From positions 1 to 33,584 of the forward strand of contig SYJG01000526.1 of the NCBI GenBank assembly GCA_005798445.1: DNA of 33,584 nt. Reading direction: 5' to 3'. A program made the translations under genes and the position numbers. The DNA is from Planctomyces sp. GTDB taxonomy: Bacteria > Planctomycetota > Planctomycetia > Planctomycetales > Planctomycetaceae. The notes beneath the pieces were generated by a model, which searched no databases, was not told the origin of the DNA, and saw only the letters and a program-made list of their open reading frames with translations. This document shows positions 1 through 8,150 of this stretch, in pieces (the stretch's first letter is position 1; each line of letters opens with the position of its first letter).

Positions 1-280
1 CACCACTTGGGGTCTCGTCGGCAAAGACGGTCACGTTGTTCGTCCCCGCGCCTTCCCAGGGGCGATCGAAAGTCATGACCGGCCCCTGACGCTCTGGAGA
101 ATGCAACTCGCGGGTTACGCCCTGCATGGTGTCAATCAGGTACTGATCGACGAACAGCTCGCGCCGCGAGCCGATGTCAATTGGCTGCGATCCGGCAGGT
201 TCGTCGGCGCGAGCCGCCGTGATTGCCAAGAGCAAGACGGTGAAGGCCATGAGTCGGGGTGGGAATTGCACAGTTCTCAT
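1..280 (-). CDS. Secreted glycosidase-like beta-propeller protein, N-terminal part (runs off the window)
   Basis: Only the first 93 codons are present. They begin with a clear Sec signal peptide (hydrophobic core around residues 11-22, cleavage after ITAARA), followed by DEPAGSQPIDIGSRRELFVD and QYLIDTMQGVTRELHSPER. This is nearly the same as residues 78-140 of the protein at 8142-9941, so the two are paralogs. The family is found in planctomycete sugar-degradation loci and looks like a five-bladed propeller glycosidase (GH32/GH43-like fold). The substrate cannot be told. The start codon overlaps the stop of the sialidase gene upstream as ATGA, so the two are probably translated from one message by coupling. 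The exact enzyme class is uncertain; the paralogy and export are clear. Confidence 0.8.
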   Translation of the reverse strand, partial: MRTVQFPPRLMAFTVLLLAITAARADEPAGSQPIDIGSRRELFVDQYLIDTMQGVTRELHSPERQGPVMTFDRPWEGAGTNNVTVFADETPSG

Positions 281-3200
281 TTTCGTCTTTCGAGTGTCAG
301 CGGTGGTAAATCATTGGGCGACAGAAACGTCCCACGGATCCAGGGGAGGCCGGTCGGCCAGTTCGGTGTGGCGAGGCAGGCGGGGGCCGTGTCGTCGGTG
401 TAATTGACGACGAAGATTCGGCCGTCGTCGGTTTCGGTCCAGCCGGAATATCCCTGGTCGCCGCCGCCGATCGACGCATCGACCTCCAGAACGCGGTCCA
501 GCATATATTGATCCGGGAAACCATCTCGCGCGGCGTGCCAGGACTGCTCTCGCACGCCGGTGATGGGATCGTCGAAACGCGTCTCGACGCGCTTCCAGAC
601 GCTGTAACCGGTGGCCCTGGGCGTGATTTGATCCTGGGCCACCATGGTATTCAGCATGATGATGGGCGGAATGGCCTGGACCTGCTGCAGGTCAAGGATG
701 CCCTGTTTGTAACGTTTCTCCCATTCATCGACGCTCGTCTCGCCGCGTCCTGGCGAGAATTCAAAGGACGAGAGAAATGTCGGCTCGTTGCCGAACGCCA
801 ACAGATACGGACTGAGCTTGAGCGGCGTCCAGTCGCTGCGGATCACGCGTTGGTCGGCTTTGTCCGAGACGATGGCCTCCACGCCGTCGATCGACAGGGT
901 CATCTTGCCGCCTTGCGCCAACACACGATAGACATGGAACACACCGGGAGTGATTTTCGCGGTGAGTGTGGAATCGTGGGCCATAACGACCTGGTTTTCG
1001 AGGATGCGCAGCTTGCCGACGTACGGAATGCTGAGCGTCGCCGCATAGCCCTGGTTCGACACCACTTTGACTTCGGCGGTAATATCGAGCTTGCTATCGG
1101 GGCTGTCGGGAGCGCGCAGGTAATACTGGGTGAACTGGCCGCGGAGTCCGTCGTTGTCGAGATGCAATTCGCCCTCTTTGAGTCCCACGGACGTGGCATC
1201 GTTGAAATGGGCCGCCACGATGCCGGCTTGTGTTTTCTCGGCCACGTCGCCGACCCAAGCCCAAAGACCTGCCCTGCCGGTTTGGTAGCGCGCCGTCAGC
1301 AGGATGCGGCCATCCTTCAACGGGGCGGCGCACGTCCGTCCTACGATCGGAAACGGCAATTCTTCGCAGCGCGCCCAGGTCTTCCCGCCGTCGTCGGACC
1401 ACGTCTTGACACCCGGCAGAATGCGGCAGGCCTCGCGGATGTACATCCAGAGTTTTCCACCCGGCCCCTGCACGAAACTCGCTTCGCTCAGGCTGCGTGG
1501 ATATTCCTTGACTATGGAATGCAGCGCCCACGTCGCTCCCCGATCCGCCGAACGATACAACTCAAGCTGTTCGCCGTCCTTCAGTTCAAACGGATTCCCC
1601 GCGACCCAGGAGCCCGCGATCAGCCAGGAACCATCGGGCATCTCGGCCACGCGGCTCGGAACGCAGGCGCCGTGGCCGCCGACCTTCGGCGGATCGAGGT
1701 AACTGATTTTCTCCCAGGTCCGGCCGCCATCGGTACTGCGATAGAACACTACGCAGTAGGTTCCAGCGGAGACATCGGCGAGCACCAGAATCGACCCGTC
1801 GTTCAGTTTCTGAATCCGAGAGCAGTTGACGCCGCTCGGATGAATGGCGACTGGAGGACTCCACGTCTGGCCCAGATCTTCACTGCGGCTGACCAGAATC
1901 GGCCCGCCGCCACCATGGGCTGCGCCGCCCGTGAAGGTGCATACAAACTCTTTCGGCCCGACCTGCAGCACATCGGGAAAACCCAGCCAGGCCGTGGCTG
2001 TCGGCGTGTTCTTCGGGTTGTTCCTTGCGATCGTGACTTGCTTCCCCGGCTGTCGCCATGTCGACCGCATCGATTGAAACGTGAACCCGTTATCTTTCAT
2101 GACGTGAATACGATCTTTCGGCTGCGGATGCGGCCGGACTTGTTCGGCCTCGGGCCAGGGATCAGACTGCACGGCGACACGGACGCCGGGAGCACCGACA
2201 TTCTGCTCGACGCGGATCGCATCGATCGACTCCAGCGGATGCTCCAGCGGGAAATTTTCCGCCAGCAGGAACCAGTCGTCATCGCCACGCCCACTGACCC
2301 AGACAGTCATGCGTTGGGCTGCCAGATCGAGCTTCAACTTGAAGTCATACGGAGTCTGAGGACGCGCAAACATGCCAAAGTAGTCGTGCTTGCCGTCCGA
2401 CAGCCACGGCAGCAGCAGCGCCCGATTGCCCAGCCCGGAGTGCGTGTCCTTGACCACGCCGAACGAAACGCACGGCGAGAAATCGCTGTCTTTACCGTGA
2501 CCGATGGCGACGGTCTGCATGCCCTGTGGTTCGTCATGAGTCAATTCCGCCGGATTGGTCCGCAGAGCGTCGAATGACGCGTACACGAACACCTCGCCTT
2601 TGAAGGGCGGAACGGATCGCTCCTGCACGCGCACCGCCGTCTCTTTGCCGGCTCGTGTCCTCTGTTCGGTTCCTTCGTCGTACCGAAACGAGACCGGTTC
2701 AGCGGCGAGTGGAGCGGCCAACGTGTCCTTTCCAGCCGACAGCCATTCGACGTTGAACTTCGCGAGCACGAGGTTTGTCCGATTCTTTCCAAACTCCTCG
2801 TACGATGGCCACGTCTCATACAAACAAAGGACTTCCCGGTCGCCGGTGACGGCCAGATCGGAATAGCCACCGAGATGCGCCAGGGGCTCGGAAGCAATCG
2901 GCCAGGTCTGGCACTCGTCATAGCTCATCCGGACTTTGATGTGGGCCCGCGTGTCCGGATTCGTGGGGCAGGCGACCAGGACCCGATTCTTGTCATGTCG
3001 AAGGCTTTCGCTCAGCCGGATCAACGCCCCATCACAGCAGGGTTCGGGCTGCAGGGGATCGTATTGAACTGCCGACCAGCTCCGTCCACCGTCTTTGCTG
3101 AAGGCGTAAGCGCGCAGCTTCTGACCATGGGAGCGCGCGTTGAGATAGACGGTTCCGTCCTGCAATTCCACGATGTCACACTCATCGCAGGCGTTGCGCG

Positions 3201-3954
3201 TCAGGGGCTCGCCACGCTGCCAGGTCTCGCCGTGATCGTCGCTGTAGATGCAAAACGACGATTGGACCTCGCCGCAGTTGGGCGTCAAATCAAACCAGCA
3301 GGGGATCAGCAATCGTCCACTCTTCAACTGAATGCCGTGACCCGGTCCCGTCCCGACGAACGTCCACGAAGGATCGGCCGCCGACTGATGAATGCTGACC
3401 GGCCGGGACCAGGTCCGGCCATCGTCGGTGCTCTTCATCAGGAGTATTTCGGCATTTCCGAGCCCCGGCTTGCTGCCTCGGCACAGCGGCAGCCAGATCG
3501 TTCCTGTCTGGTGATCGACAACCGGGCACGGCTGATTGATGGTCAACTCGCCTTCGTCGGCGATGATCTGCATTTTGCTCCAGGTGCGACCGTGATCGGT
3601 ACTGCGTCTCAAAGCCAGGTCAACGTCGTCCCAGTCATGGCCCGTCTTTTTTCGCGCTTCGCAAAGCGCCAGCACGGTCCCGCGTGACGTCACCACCAGG
3701 CTGGGAATGCGGTAGTTGAAGTAACCGTCCTCACCGGCCTGAAACAACGGTTTCTGTTCAATGCTCGGCGCCACCGGTTCGTCACTACGGACAACCCCGC
3801 CGACCGGCGACAAAACGAGCACCATCGCCATTGTGGCCATCAGAGGCCAGCCGAACGTCTTTGTTGGTCTCAACCGATTCATGTGAGTCGCTTTCTGGGT
3901 TAGTCGCTCTCTAGACATCACCGCCGGGCAGACGCCAGTCACGATCCTGATCAT
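277..3954 (-). CDS. Large secreted multi-domain sialidase (BNR/Asp-box repeats)
   Basis: About 1,225 residues, far longer than a single sialidase (about 350-400). After an N-terminal hydrophobic segment (MATMAMVLVLSPVGGV) come a FNYRIPSLV motif (about residue 80, the arginine-triad RIP of exo-sialidases) and many Asp boxes: STDHGRTW, STDDGRTW, SDDHGETW, SKDGGRSW, then SEDLGQTW, STDGGRTW, SADRGATW and SDDGGKTW. These fall into two sialidase-like propellers, about 75-420 and 660-930. A jelly-roll-like linker lies between them, and a C-terminal part ends in a third partial propeller (GGGDQGYSGWTETDDG). The likely role is removal of sialic acid or related sugars from glycoconjugates outside the cytoplasm. 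The start at 3954 is chosen because AAGGA lies six bases before it; ATG 3882 gives a tidier signal peptide but has no ribosome site. It lies 35 bases after the DUF4838 gene and overlaps the next gene by ATGA, suggesting one operon. Confidence 0.85.
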   Translation of the reverse strand: MIRIVTGVCPAVMSRERLTQKATHMNRLRPTKTFGWPLMATMAMVLVLSPVGGVVRSDEPVAPSIEQKPLFQAGEDGYFNYRIPSLVVTSRGTVLALCEARKKTGHDWDDVDLALRRSTDHGRTWSKMQIIADEGELTINQPCPVVDHQTGTIWLPLCRGSKPGLGNAEILLMKSTDDGRTWSRPVSIHQSAADPSWTFVGTGPGHGIQLKSGRLLIPCWFDLTPNCGEVQSSFCIYSDDHGETWQRGEPLTRNACDECDIVELQDGTVYLNARSHGQKLRAYAFSKDGGRSWSAVQYDPLQPEPCCDGALIRLSESLRHDKNRVLVACPTNPDTRAHIKVRMSYDECQTWPIASEPLAHLGGYSDLAVTGDREVLCLYETWPSYEEFGKNRTNLVLAKFNVEWLSAGKDTLAAPLAAEPVSFRYDEGTEQRTRAGKETAVRVQERSVPPFKGEVFVYASFDALRTNPAELTHDEPQGMQTVAIGHGKDSDFSPCVSFGVVKDTHSGLGNRALLLPWLSDGKHDYFGMFARPQTPYDFKLKLDLAAQRMTVWVSGRGDDDWFLLAENFPLEHPLESIDAIRVEQNVGAPGVRVAVQSDPWPEAEQVRPHPQPKDRIHVMKDNGFTFQSMRSTWRQPGKQVTIARNNPKNTPTATAWLGFPDVLQVGPKEFVCTFTGGAAHGGGGPILVSRSEDLGQTWSPPVAIHPSGVNCSRIQKLNDGSILVLADVSAGTYCVVFYRSTDGGRTWEKISYLDPPKVGGHGACVPSRVAEMPDGSWLIAGSWVAGNPFELKDGEQLELYRSADRGATWALHSIVKEYPRSLSEASFVQGPGGKLWMYIREACRILPGVKTWSDDGGKTWARCEELPFPIVGRTCAAPLKDGRILLTARYQTGRAGLWAWVGDVAEKTQAGIVAAHFNDATSVGLKEGELHLDNDGLRGQFTQYYLRAPDSPDSKLDITAEVKVVSNQGYAATLSIPYVGKLRILENQVVMAHDSTLTAKITPGVFHVYRVLAQGGKMTLSIDGVEAIVSDKADQRVIRSDWTPLKLSPYLLAFGNEPTFLSSFEFSPGRGETSVDEWEKRYKQGILDLQQVQAIPPIIMLNTMVAQDQITPRATGYSVWKRVETRFDDPITGVREQSWHAARDGFPDQYMLDRVLEVDASIGGGDQGYSGWTETDDGRIFVVNYTDDTAPACLATPNWPTGLPWIRGTFLSPNDLPPLTLERRK

Positions 3955-3989
3955 TTTCAGTCCTTCAACATTTGTTTTCGTCATGGATG

Positions 3990-5876
3990 TCAAAACGGCT
4001 CATCCAAAGGGATATCCAACGCACGGCGCACCGCCGCCTGGGCGTCCTTGATCCGGCGCGCCTCGTGGACCAATTCAATCTTGAGTCTTGCGCAGAGTTC
4101 AAACAGCGTCCGCGCACTCTGGCGGAGGCGTGCGCGCTGAGGCTCGGTCAGGTCTTTGGGCTTCTCACCCAGCCACGTCTTGCCAAGGGATAAACGATAG
4201 GCGCTCAGGGAGGCCTTTTCCACGCGTGCCTTCAACTCTGGTGTCCGAGCGCGTTCGAGGGCCTGGTGGAACAACTCAATTCCCTTCCACCCGAGGTCCT
4301 CTGTGTATCCATAGGCGGCGAAAATGTCCGGAGCATTGCAATTGGGATGCGTCGCGGCCTGGCGGACCTCGCGATCCGCCAATCGAAGAAACTCAGCAAC
4401 GGGCCCGGCCGACTCGCCGTAGTACAGATCGACGAATTCCTCGATGACCTCATGGCTGTCCAGCCGCGGATTCCAAAGCAAACGTGCGTAGACATACTGC
4501 AGCAGTTCGCTGAAGACAACCGGATCCCCCTGCACGAAAATGCTGCTGGCTTTGCTTTCAATCAATGTGCGCATGTGGGGACCGGCCATGCGCAGGGTCA
4601 CCGGTGGCGCGAAAAAATCGGTATAGCTGCCCATGCCGTAGTACCAGTACATCATCCCCGTGGAAATCCGGTTCCATTCCTGGATGTCGCGCTGGTAGCC
4701 CAGGTTGGTCAACGAGGCGGGCGACCCGAACGGATGAAGCTGGTCCGCATTGTACGTGGCATACTGAATGCGGACGCTCGGTTCCATCTTCAGGTTCTTG
4801 GGAGGACGTGCCGACGGCGCATACGCGTAGGTGGCGATGGTCACATCCGGACGCACTTTCGCCGCTTCCCGCGCCACATGGTTGACCATCAGAAACATTG
4901 GCGTGCCCCAGTTCTCGCCCCCGTTGCCGAAGGGGTCTACTTCGTGTTTCCGAATCAATTCCTGGCAACGGTCGCACTGGCAGAGGCTCGTGTCCTCCTG
5001 TGCCATGGGAATCATGGCGCCGTCTGCGAAGTCTTTCAGGCTATCCAATACGTTCTGGGTGATTCGGCGGACCACTTCCGGATGCGAAAAGCAGGGCTGA
5101 TGACTGACCGGCCTTTTCCCCTTTTCATCGGCGGCGTAGAAGTCGGGATTGTCTTTGGGTGACGATCGCAGCCATTCGTTCACATTGTGCAGAATCAATC
5201 CATTGCGATTGAAGTCGCCAACTTTCTTGATCCATTCCGTTTGCACGCTCGGATCGTTTCGGTAGCGGCCATTCATTCGCAGGCGGGCTGCAAATTGTGC
5301 GGTGGAATCCTGCAACTCCGGGAACGAAACGAATCGGCATGCCAGAACTGGATCGTAGGAATAGTCCGCTGGCGCGAGGATTCCTCGTCGGGGCAGCGGA
5401 TCCGTCGGCGCGAATTGCAGCACATGCGTGAAGTCACGACTGAGAAAGCGCACGCCGAGAAGATCTTCGAGAAACTGGTACACGCCGTACAGGACGCCTC
5501 GAGGCCGACCACCCACGATGGCGATATTCTCCGCTGCGATGACAATCCGAAGCTGCTCCGGCTTGTACGTCGCGTCGAGGACATGGCCAAGCTCGCTCTG
5601 CTTGAGAGCATCGCTGGCGCCGATGAAGATGTTGTGTCTGGCAGCGGTACTCCCGTCGCCGATCAGGAGTCGGTACCCGGTCGCCAGAGCAAAGAAGTCG
5701 CGAAACTCCTCGGCAGCGTATCGTTCGCTCTCCAGGGCGTCCTTTGACACGACGATCGCCCAGTTTTCCATGTTGCGTACATCCACGCGCTGGGGCTCCA
5801 GCGCGGATACCTGCGTGTGGCCGACGAACAGCGCCAATACGAGCGAAACAACAGTCTTCATCGCGTGCTTCCACAT
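3990..5876 (-). CDS. Secreted DUF4838 family protein (glycoside hydrolase-like)
   Basis: 628 residues with a signal peptide (MWKHAMKTVVSLVLALFVGH, cleavage near VSA-LEP). An N-terminal alpha-glucuronidase-like domain follows (about 30-155, with GGRPRGVLYGVYQFLEDLLG). The DUF4838 core (about 200-470) has the family's cysteine cluster CQCDRC at 299-304. Members of this family are exported proteins of polysaccharide-using Planctomycetes and Bacteroidetes, thought to be glycosidases related to GH67, but the catalytic activity is not established. The start is decided by AAGGAG at plus-strand 5887-5892, ten bases before ATG 5876; the inner Met at residue 6 lacks a site. It is the first intact gene of the minus-strand operon that continues with the sialidase and the glycosidase-like gene at the left edge. 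Confidence 0.85.
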   Translation of the reverse strand: MWKHAMKTVVSLVLALFVGHTQVSALEPQRVDVRNMENWAIVVSKDALESERYAAEEFRDFFALATGYRLLIGDGSTAARHNIFIGASDALKQSELGHVLDATYKPEQLRIVIAAENIAIVGGRPRGVLYGVYQFLEDLLGVRFLSRDFTHVLQFAPTDPLPRRGILAPADYSYDPVLACRFVSFPELQDSTAQFAARLRMNGRYRNDPSVQTEWIKKVGDFNRNGLILHNVNEWLRSSPKDNPDFYAADEKGKRPVSHQPCFSHPEVVRRITQNVLDSLKDFADGAMIPMAQEDTSLCQCDRCQELIRKHEVDPFGNGGENWGTPMFLMVNHVAREAAKVRPDVTIATYAYAPSARPPKNLKMEPSVRIQYATYNADQLHPFGSPASLTNLGYQRDIQEWNRISTGMMYWYYGMGSYTDFFAPPVTLRMAGPHMRTLIESKASSIFVQGDPVVFSELLQYVYARLLWNPRLDSHEVIEEFVDLYYGESAGPVAEFLRLADREVRQAATHPNCNAPDIFAAYGYTEDLGWKGIELFHQALERARTPELKARVEKASLSAYRLSLGKTWLGEKPKDLTEPQRARLRQSARTLFELCARLKIELVHEARRIKDAQAAVRRALDIPLDEPF

Positions 5877-5906
5877 GTTGAGCGGTCTCCTTGTCCAGAG
5901 TTCAAT

Positions 5907-6030
5907 TCAGTCGCGAAAACGGATCGAATGCAAGTCGGCGTCGATCATCACGAATCGCAGCCGGATGGGTTTCCCCGCCAGCGCTGACATCTGAGCCGGA
6001 GTTCCATTTCACGACTTCGACATCATCCTT
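5907..6030 (-). pseudogene. C-terminal remnant of a third glycosidase-like paralog, with a 2-base deletion
   Basis: Read on the minus strand, this piece encodes VEVVKWNSGSDVS in one frame and then SALAGKPIRLRFV followed by DADLHSIRFRD-stop in another. The intact paralog at 8142-9941 has EEVVKWNTGSDVSALAGKPV in one frame at the matching place. Comparing the DNA, the paralog has GTCAGCGCGCTGGCG and the remnant GTCAGCGCTGGCG, so two bases were lost from a GC repeat. Nothing upstream of about 6030 resembles the rest of the gene. It is therefore the decayed tail of a gene that once preceded the DUF4838 operon. Confidence 0.75.
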
Positions 6031-6355
6031 GTGTGCCGCAACAGGTCGCGCCAAAACACTCGCCGCTGGAACGGTGAACTTTCGGTGGCCGTAGCGCGGC
6101 CGGCGCTGGCACAGTCCGAGCGGTTGCGGGCATCGGGGCGTAGGCTCAGTCGCAACGATGTGCGCATCATCGTTGATGACGCAGCTCCTGCGGACGGCCA
6201 ACGATCCATTAATTTTGTCGCGATTGACTTTGATTGGAACCGCCTGGCTGGTAAAGTCAATGGAGTTTCCCGCATTCTGGTTCAAAGAATTATTGCTTTG
6301 ATGGCACTCCCTGCATGTTCGGCATCTGGAAGGGCGTTCAAGAAGGAGACGAGAG
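6031..6355. other. Spacer without a recognisable gene
   Basis: No convincing coding region is visible on either strand between the glycosidase remnant and the short secreted-protein start at 6356. Open frames here have atypical, arginine- and cysteine-rich translations. It probably holds the promoter for the plus-strand DUF1501 region and eroded sequence. Confidence 0.4.
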
Positions 6356-6520
6356 ATGTGTCGCACTTTCTTCGCCGCGGGAGTTGTGTGTTTACTTTCA
6401 CTCGGCAATTCATGCGTCCACGCAGCCGGCGAAGAAGTTGCCGTCACGACGTCGCGTCGGGATTCGCAACGACGCCGGCTCCTTGCTGCAAATCGTCGTG
6501 GATGTGCAACGCGGCAATGA
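6356..6520 (+). pseudogene. Decayed secreted-protein gene start upstream of the DUF1501 gene
   Basis: AAGGAG lies seven bases before ATG 6356, and the first 25 codons make a textbook signal peptide (MCRTFFAAGVVCLLSLGNSC, then VHAAGEE). After about residue 32 the frame turns arginine-rich (SRRDSQRRRLLAANRRG) and stops at 6520. In planctomycetes a DUF1501 gene usually follows a large secreted DUF1549/DUF1553 cytochrome-like gene. This short frame sits exactly where that partner should be, so I read it as the surviving 5' end of a largely deleted partner. A genuine 54-residue secreted peptide is the alternative. Confidence 0.4.
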
Positions 6521-6608
6521 CCTTTTCCGTCCCCCGGTTTATCTTGCCATCCGCCCCTGCACCCTCGCTCCTGCCGCAATGAGTGCTAAGTGATATGAGG
6601 AGAACGCC

Positions 6609-7985
6609 GTGATCTCATTCGAAACCAACAATGCCAATCAGGATTGCTCGAGACAGGCCCGGCGCGAGTTTCTGCGTGTTGGCGGGTTGGGCGCTCTTGG
6701 ACTTTCGCTGGCCGACTGGGTGCGCGCCGAATCAGCCGGAGCGGTCGGCGGCAAGCGCAAGGCCCAATCGGTCATTCTGATTTACAACTGCGGCGCGCCC
6801 AGCCACATCGACCTGTGGGACATGAAGCCGCAAGCGCCCGACGAAGTTCGCGGGCAGTTCAAGCCGGTCGCTACCAACGTACCGGGGATCCAGATTTCCG
6901 AGCTGATGCCGTCGCTGACGCGCCACGCCGACAAATTGTCGATCATTCGCTCGGTGCATCACGAGCACGGGGCGCATAACAGCGGCATGTACTGGACGAT
7001 CGTGGGCCGGCCGTATCCCGTCGACAGCACGAATATCAATCCGAACAGCACCGACTATCCAAGTTTCGGCACCCTGGTCGGTTGGTTGGCGCAGCGCGAA
7101 AATCCCAACCAGTTGGTGCCGCCGTATGTCATCACGCCCGTGCCGACTTGCGACACCTTCGCGTTCATCACGCCGGGCCAGTTTGGCGGCATGTTGGGCC
7201 TTCGCTCCGACCCGTTAGTGCTCAACGGCGATCCCAACGCCACCAGCTTCAAGGTTCCCAATCTCGACCTGTCCGACGGCATTACCATTGAGCGAATGAA
7301 CGCCCGCCGATCGCTGCTGCAACTGCTCGATGACCGGCTGCCGCGACTAGGCGATGCGTCGGTCGCAGCGATGGACGTGGCCCAAGAGCGGGCCTTCAAT
7401 GTGCTGGCGTCGCCAAAGGTGCGCCAGGCGTTCGATCTAACGCAAGAGCCGGCGAAGTTGCGCGACCAGTACGGCCGGCATACATGGGGGCAATCCCATC
7501 TGCTGGCCCGACGGCTCGTCGAGGCGGGCGCGAAGTTCGTCACCACCGTCAACGGCCAGGGCATTGTCTGGGATTCGCATATAAACAACTTCGGGCGCCT
7601 TAAGAACGACCTTGTGCCGCCGATGCAGCAGTCGTTTGCCGCGCTGCTTGACGACCTTTCGCAGCGCGGCTTGCTCGACAGCACGCTGGTGATTTGGATG
7701 GGCGATTTCGGACGCACCCCGCTGATTAACAAAGACGCCGGCCGCGACCATTGGCCGCAATGCTACACGGTCGTCATGGCGGGCGGCGGGGTTCCCGGCG
7801 GGCAATACGTCGGCCAATCCGACCGCATCGGCGCGCTGCCGCTCGTTCGACCCGTCTCTCCCGCCGACATTCACGCCACGGTCTTTTCGCTGCTCGGCTA
7901 CGATCCGCAGCGCAATTTCTACCGCTCGCCCGATGGCCGGCCCAACCCGCTTTCGGAAGGCACGCCGATCGCGGAATTGCTATAG
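6609..7985 (+). CDS. DUF1501 domain-containing protein, Tat-exported
   Basis: 458 residues, the usual length for the family. A twin-arginine signal is present (RREFLRVGGLGALGLSLADW, residues 19-38). The DUF1501 domain (alkaline-phosphatase/sulfatase-like fold) fills the rest, with family-typical IYNCGAPSHIDLWDMKP, VHHEHGAHNSG, WVIWMGDFGRTP-type (here LVIWMGDFGRTP) and GRDHWPQCY motifs. The function is unknown; it is massively expanded in Planctomycetes, normally paired with DUF1549/DUF1553 proteins. The start is GTG, supported by GAGGAG six bases upstream; there is no better ATG. Its usual partner is decayed (see 6356-6520). Confidence 0.92.
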   Translation: MISFETNNANQDCSRQARREFLRVGGLGALGLSLADWVRAESAGAVGGKRKAQSVILIYNCGAPSHIDLWDMKPQAPDEVRGQFKPVATNVPGIQISELMPSLTRHADKLSIIRSVHHEHGAHNSGMYWTIVGRPYPVDSTNINPNSTDYPSFGTLVGWLAQRENPNQLVPPYVITPVPTCDTFAFITPGQFGGMLGLRSDPLVLNGDPNATSFKVPNLDLSDGITIERMNARRSLLQLLDDRLPRLGDASVAAMDVAQERAFNVLASPKVRQAFDLTQEPAKLRDQYGRHTWGQSHLLARRLVEAGAKFVTTVNGQGIVWDSHINNFGRLKNDLVPPMQQSFAALLDDLSQRGLLDSTLVIWMGDFGRTPLINKDAGRDHWPQCYTVVMAGGGVPGGQYVGQSDRIGALPLVRPVSPADIHATVFSLLGYDPQRNFYRSPDGRPNPLSEGTPIAELL

Positions 7986-8109
7986 ACCGCGACGGCGGCA
8001 GGTGGCCAACCTACAACGACCCCGTTAAAGCCTGAAGCGCAAGTTTTGAAGATGCGCACTTTGCATGAAGTGCATCCATTTCTGCCATTCAGAGCAACGG
8101 AGCGAAGAG

Positions 8110-8150
8110 AGTTTGAATTTAACCGCGCAGACAGTTTGAATTTAACCGCG
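8110..8150. repeat. Two direct copies of an 18-base repeat
   Basis: AGTTTGAATTTAACCGCG occurs at 8110-8127 and 8133-8150, five bases apart. The second copy runs into the 3' end of the gene at 8142-9941 and supplies its TAA stop (minus strand). The ACCGCGGAG part resembles the palindrome at 27450-27492. The spacer 7986-8109 holds nothing else I recognise. Confidence 0.7.

Noticed and set aside
508..2577. A 689-codon open frame on the plus strand, opposite the sialidase gene
   Set aside because: Its translation has no domain-like sequence and lies fully antisense to a clear sialidase; long antisense frames are expected in GC-rich coding DNA.
3955..3993. TTG start at 3993 for the sialidase, overlapping the DUF4838 stop
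   Set aside because: The added residues are not protein-like and a good ribosome site marks ATG 3954.
5902..6579. A 225-codon minus-strand frame as a real gene
   Set aside because: Only its end resembles a protein, and that part is the frameshifted tail of a glycosidase-like paralog; the rest is low-quality sequence.
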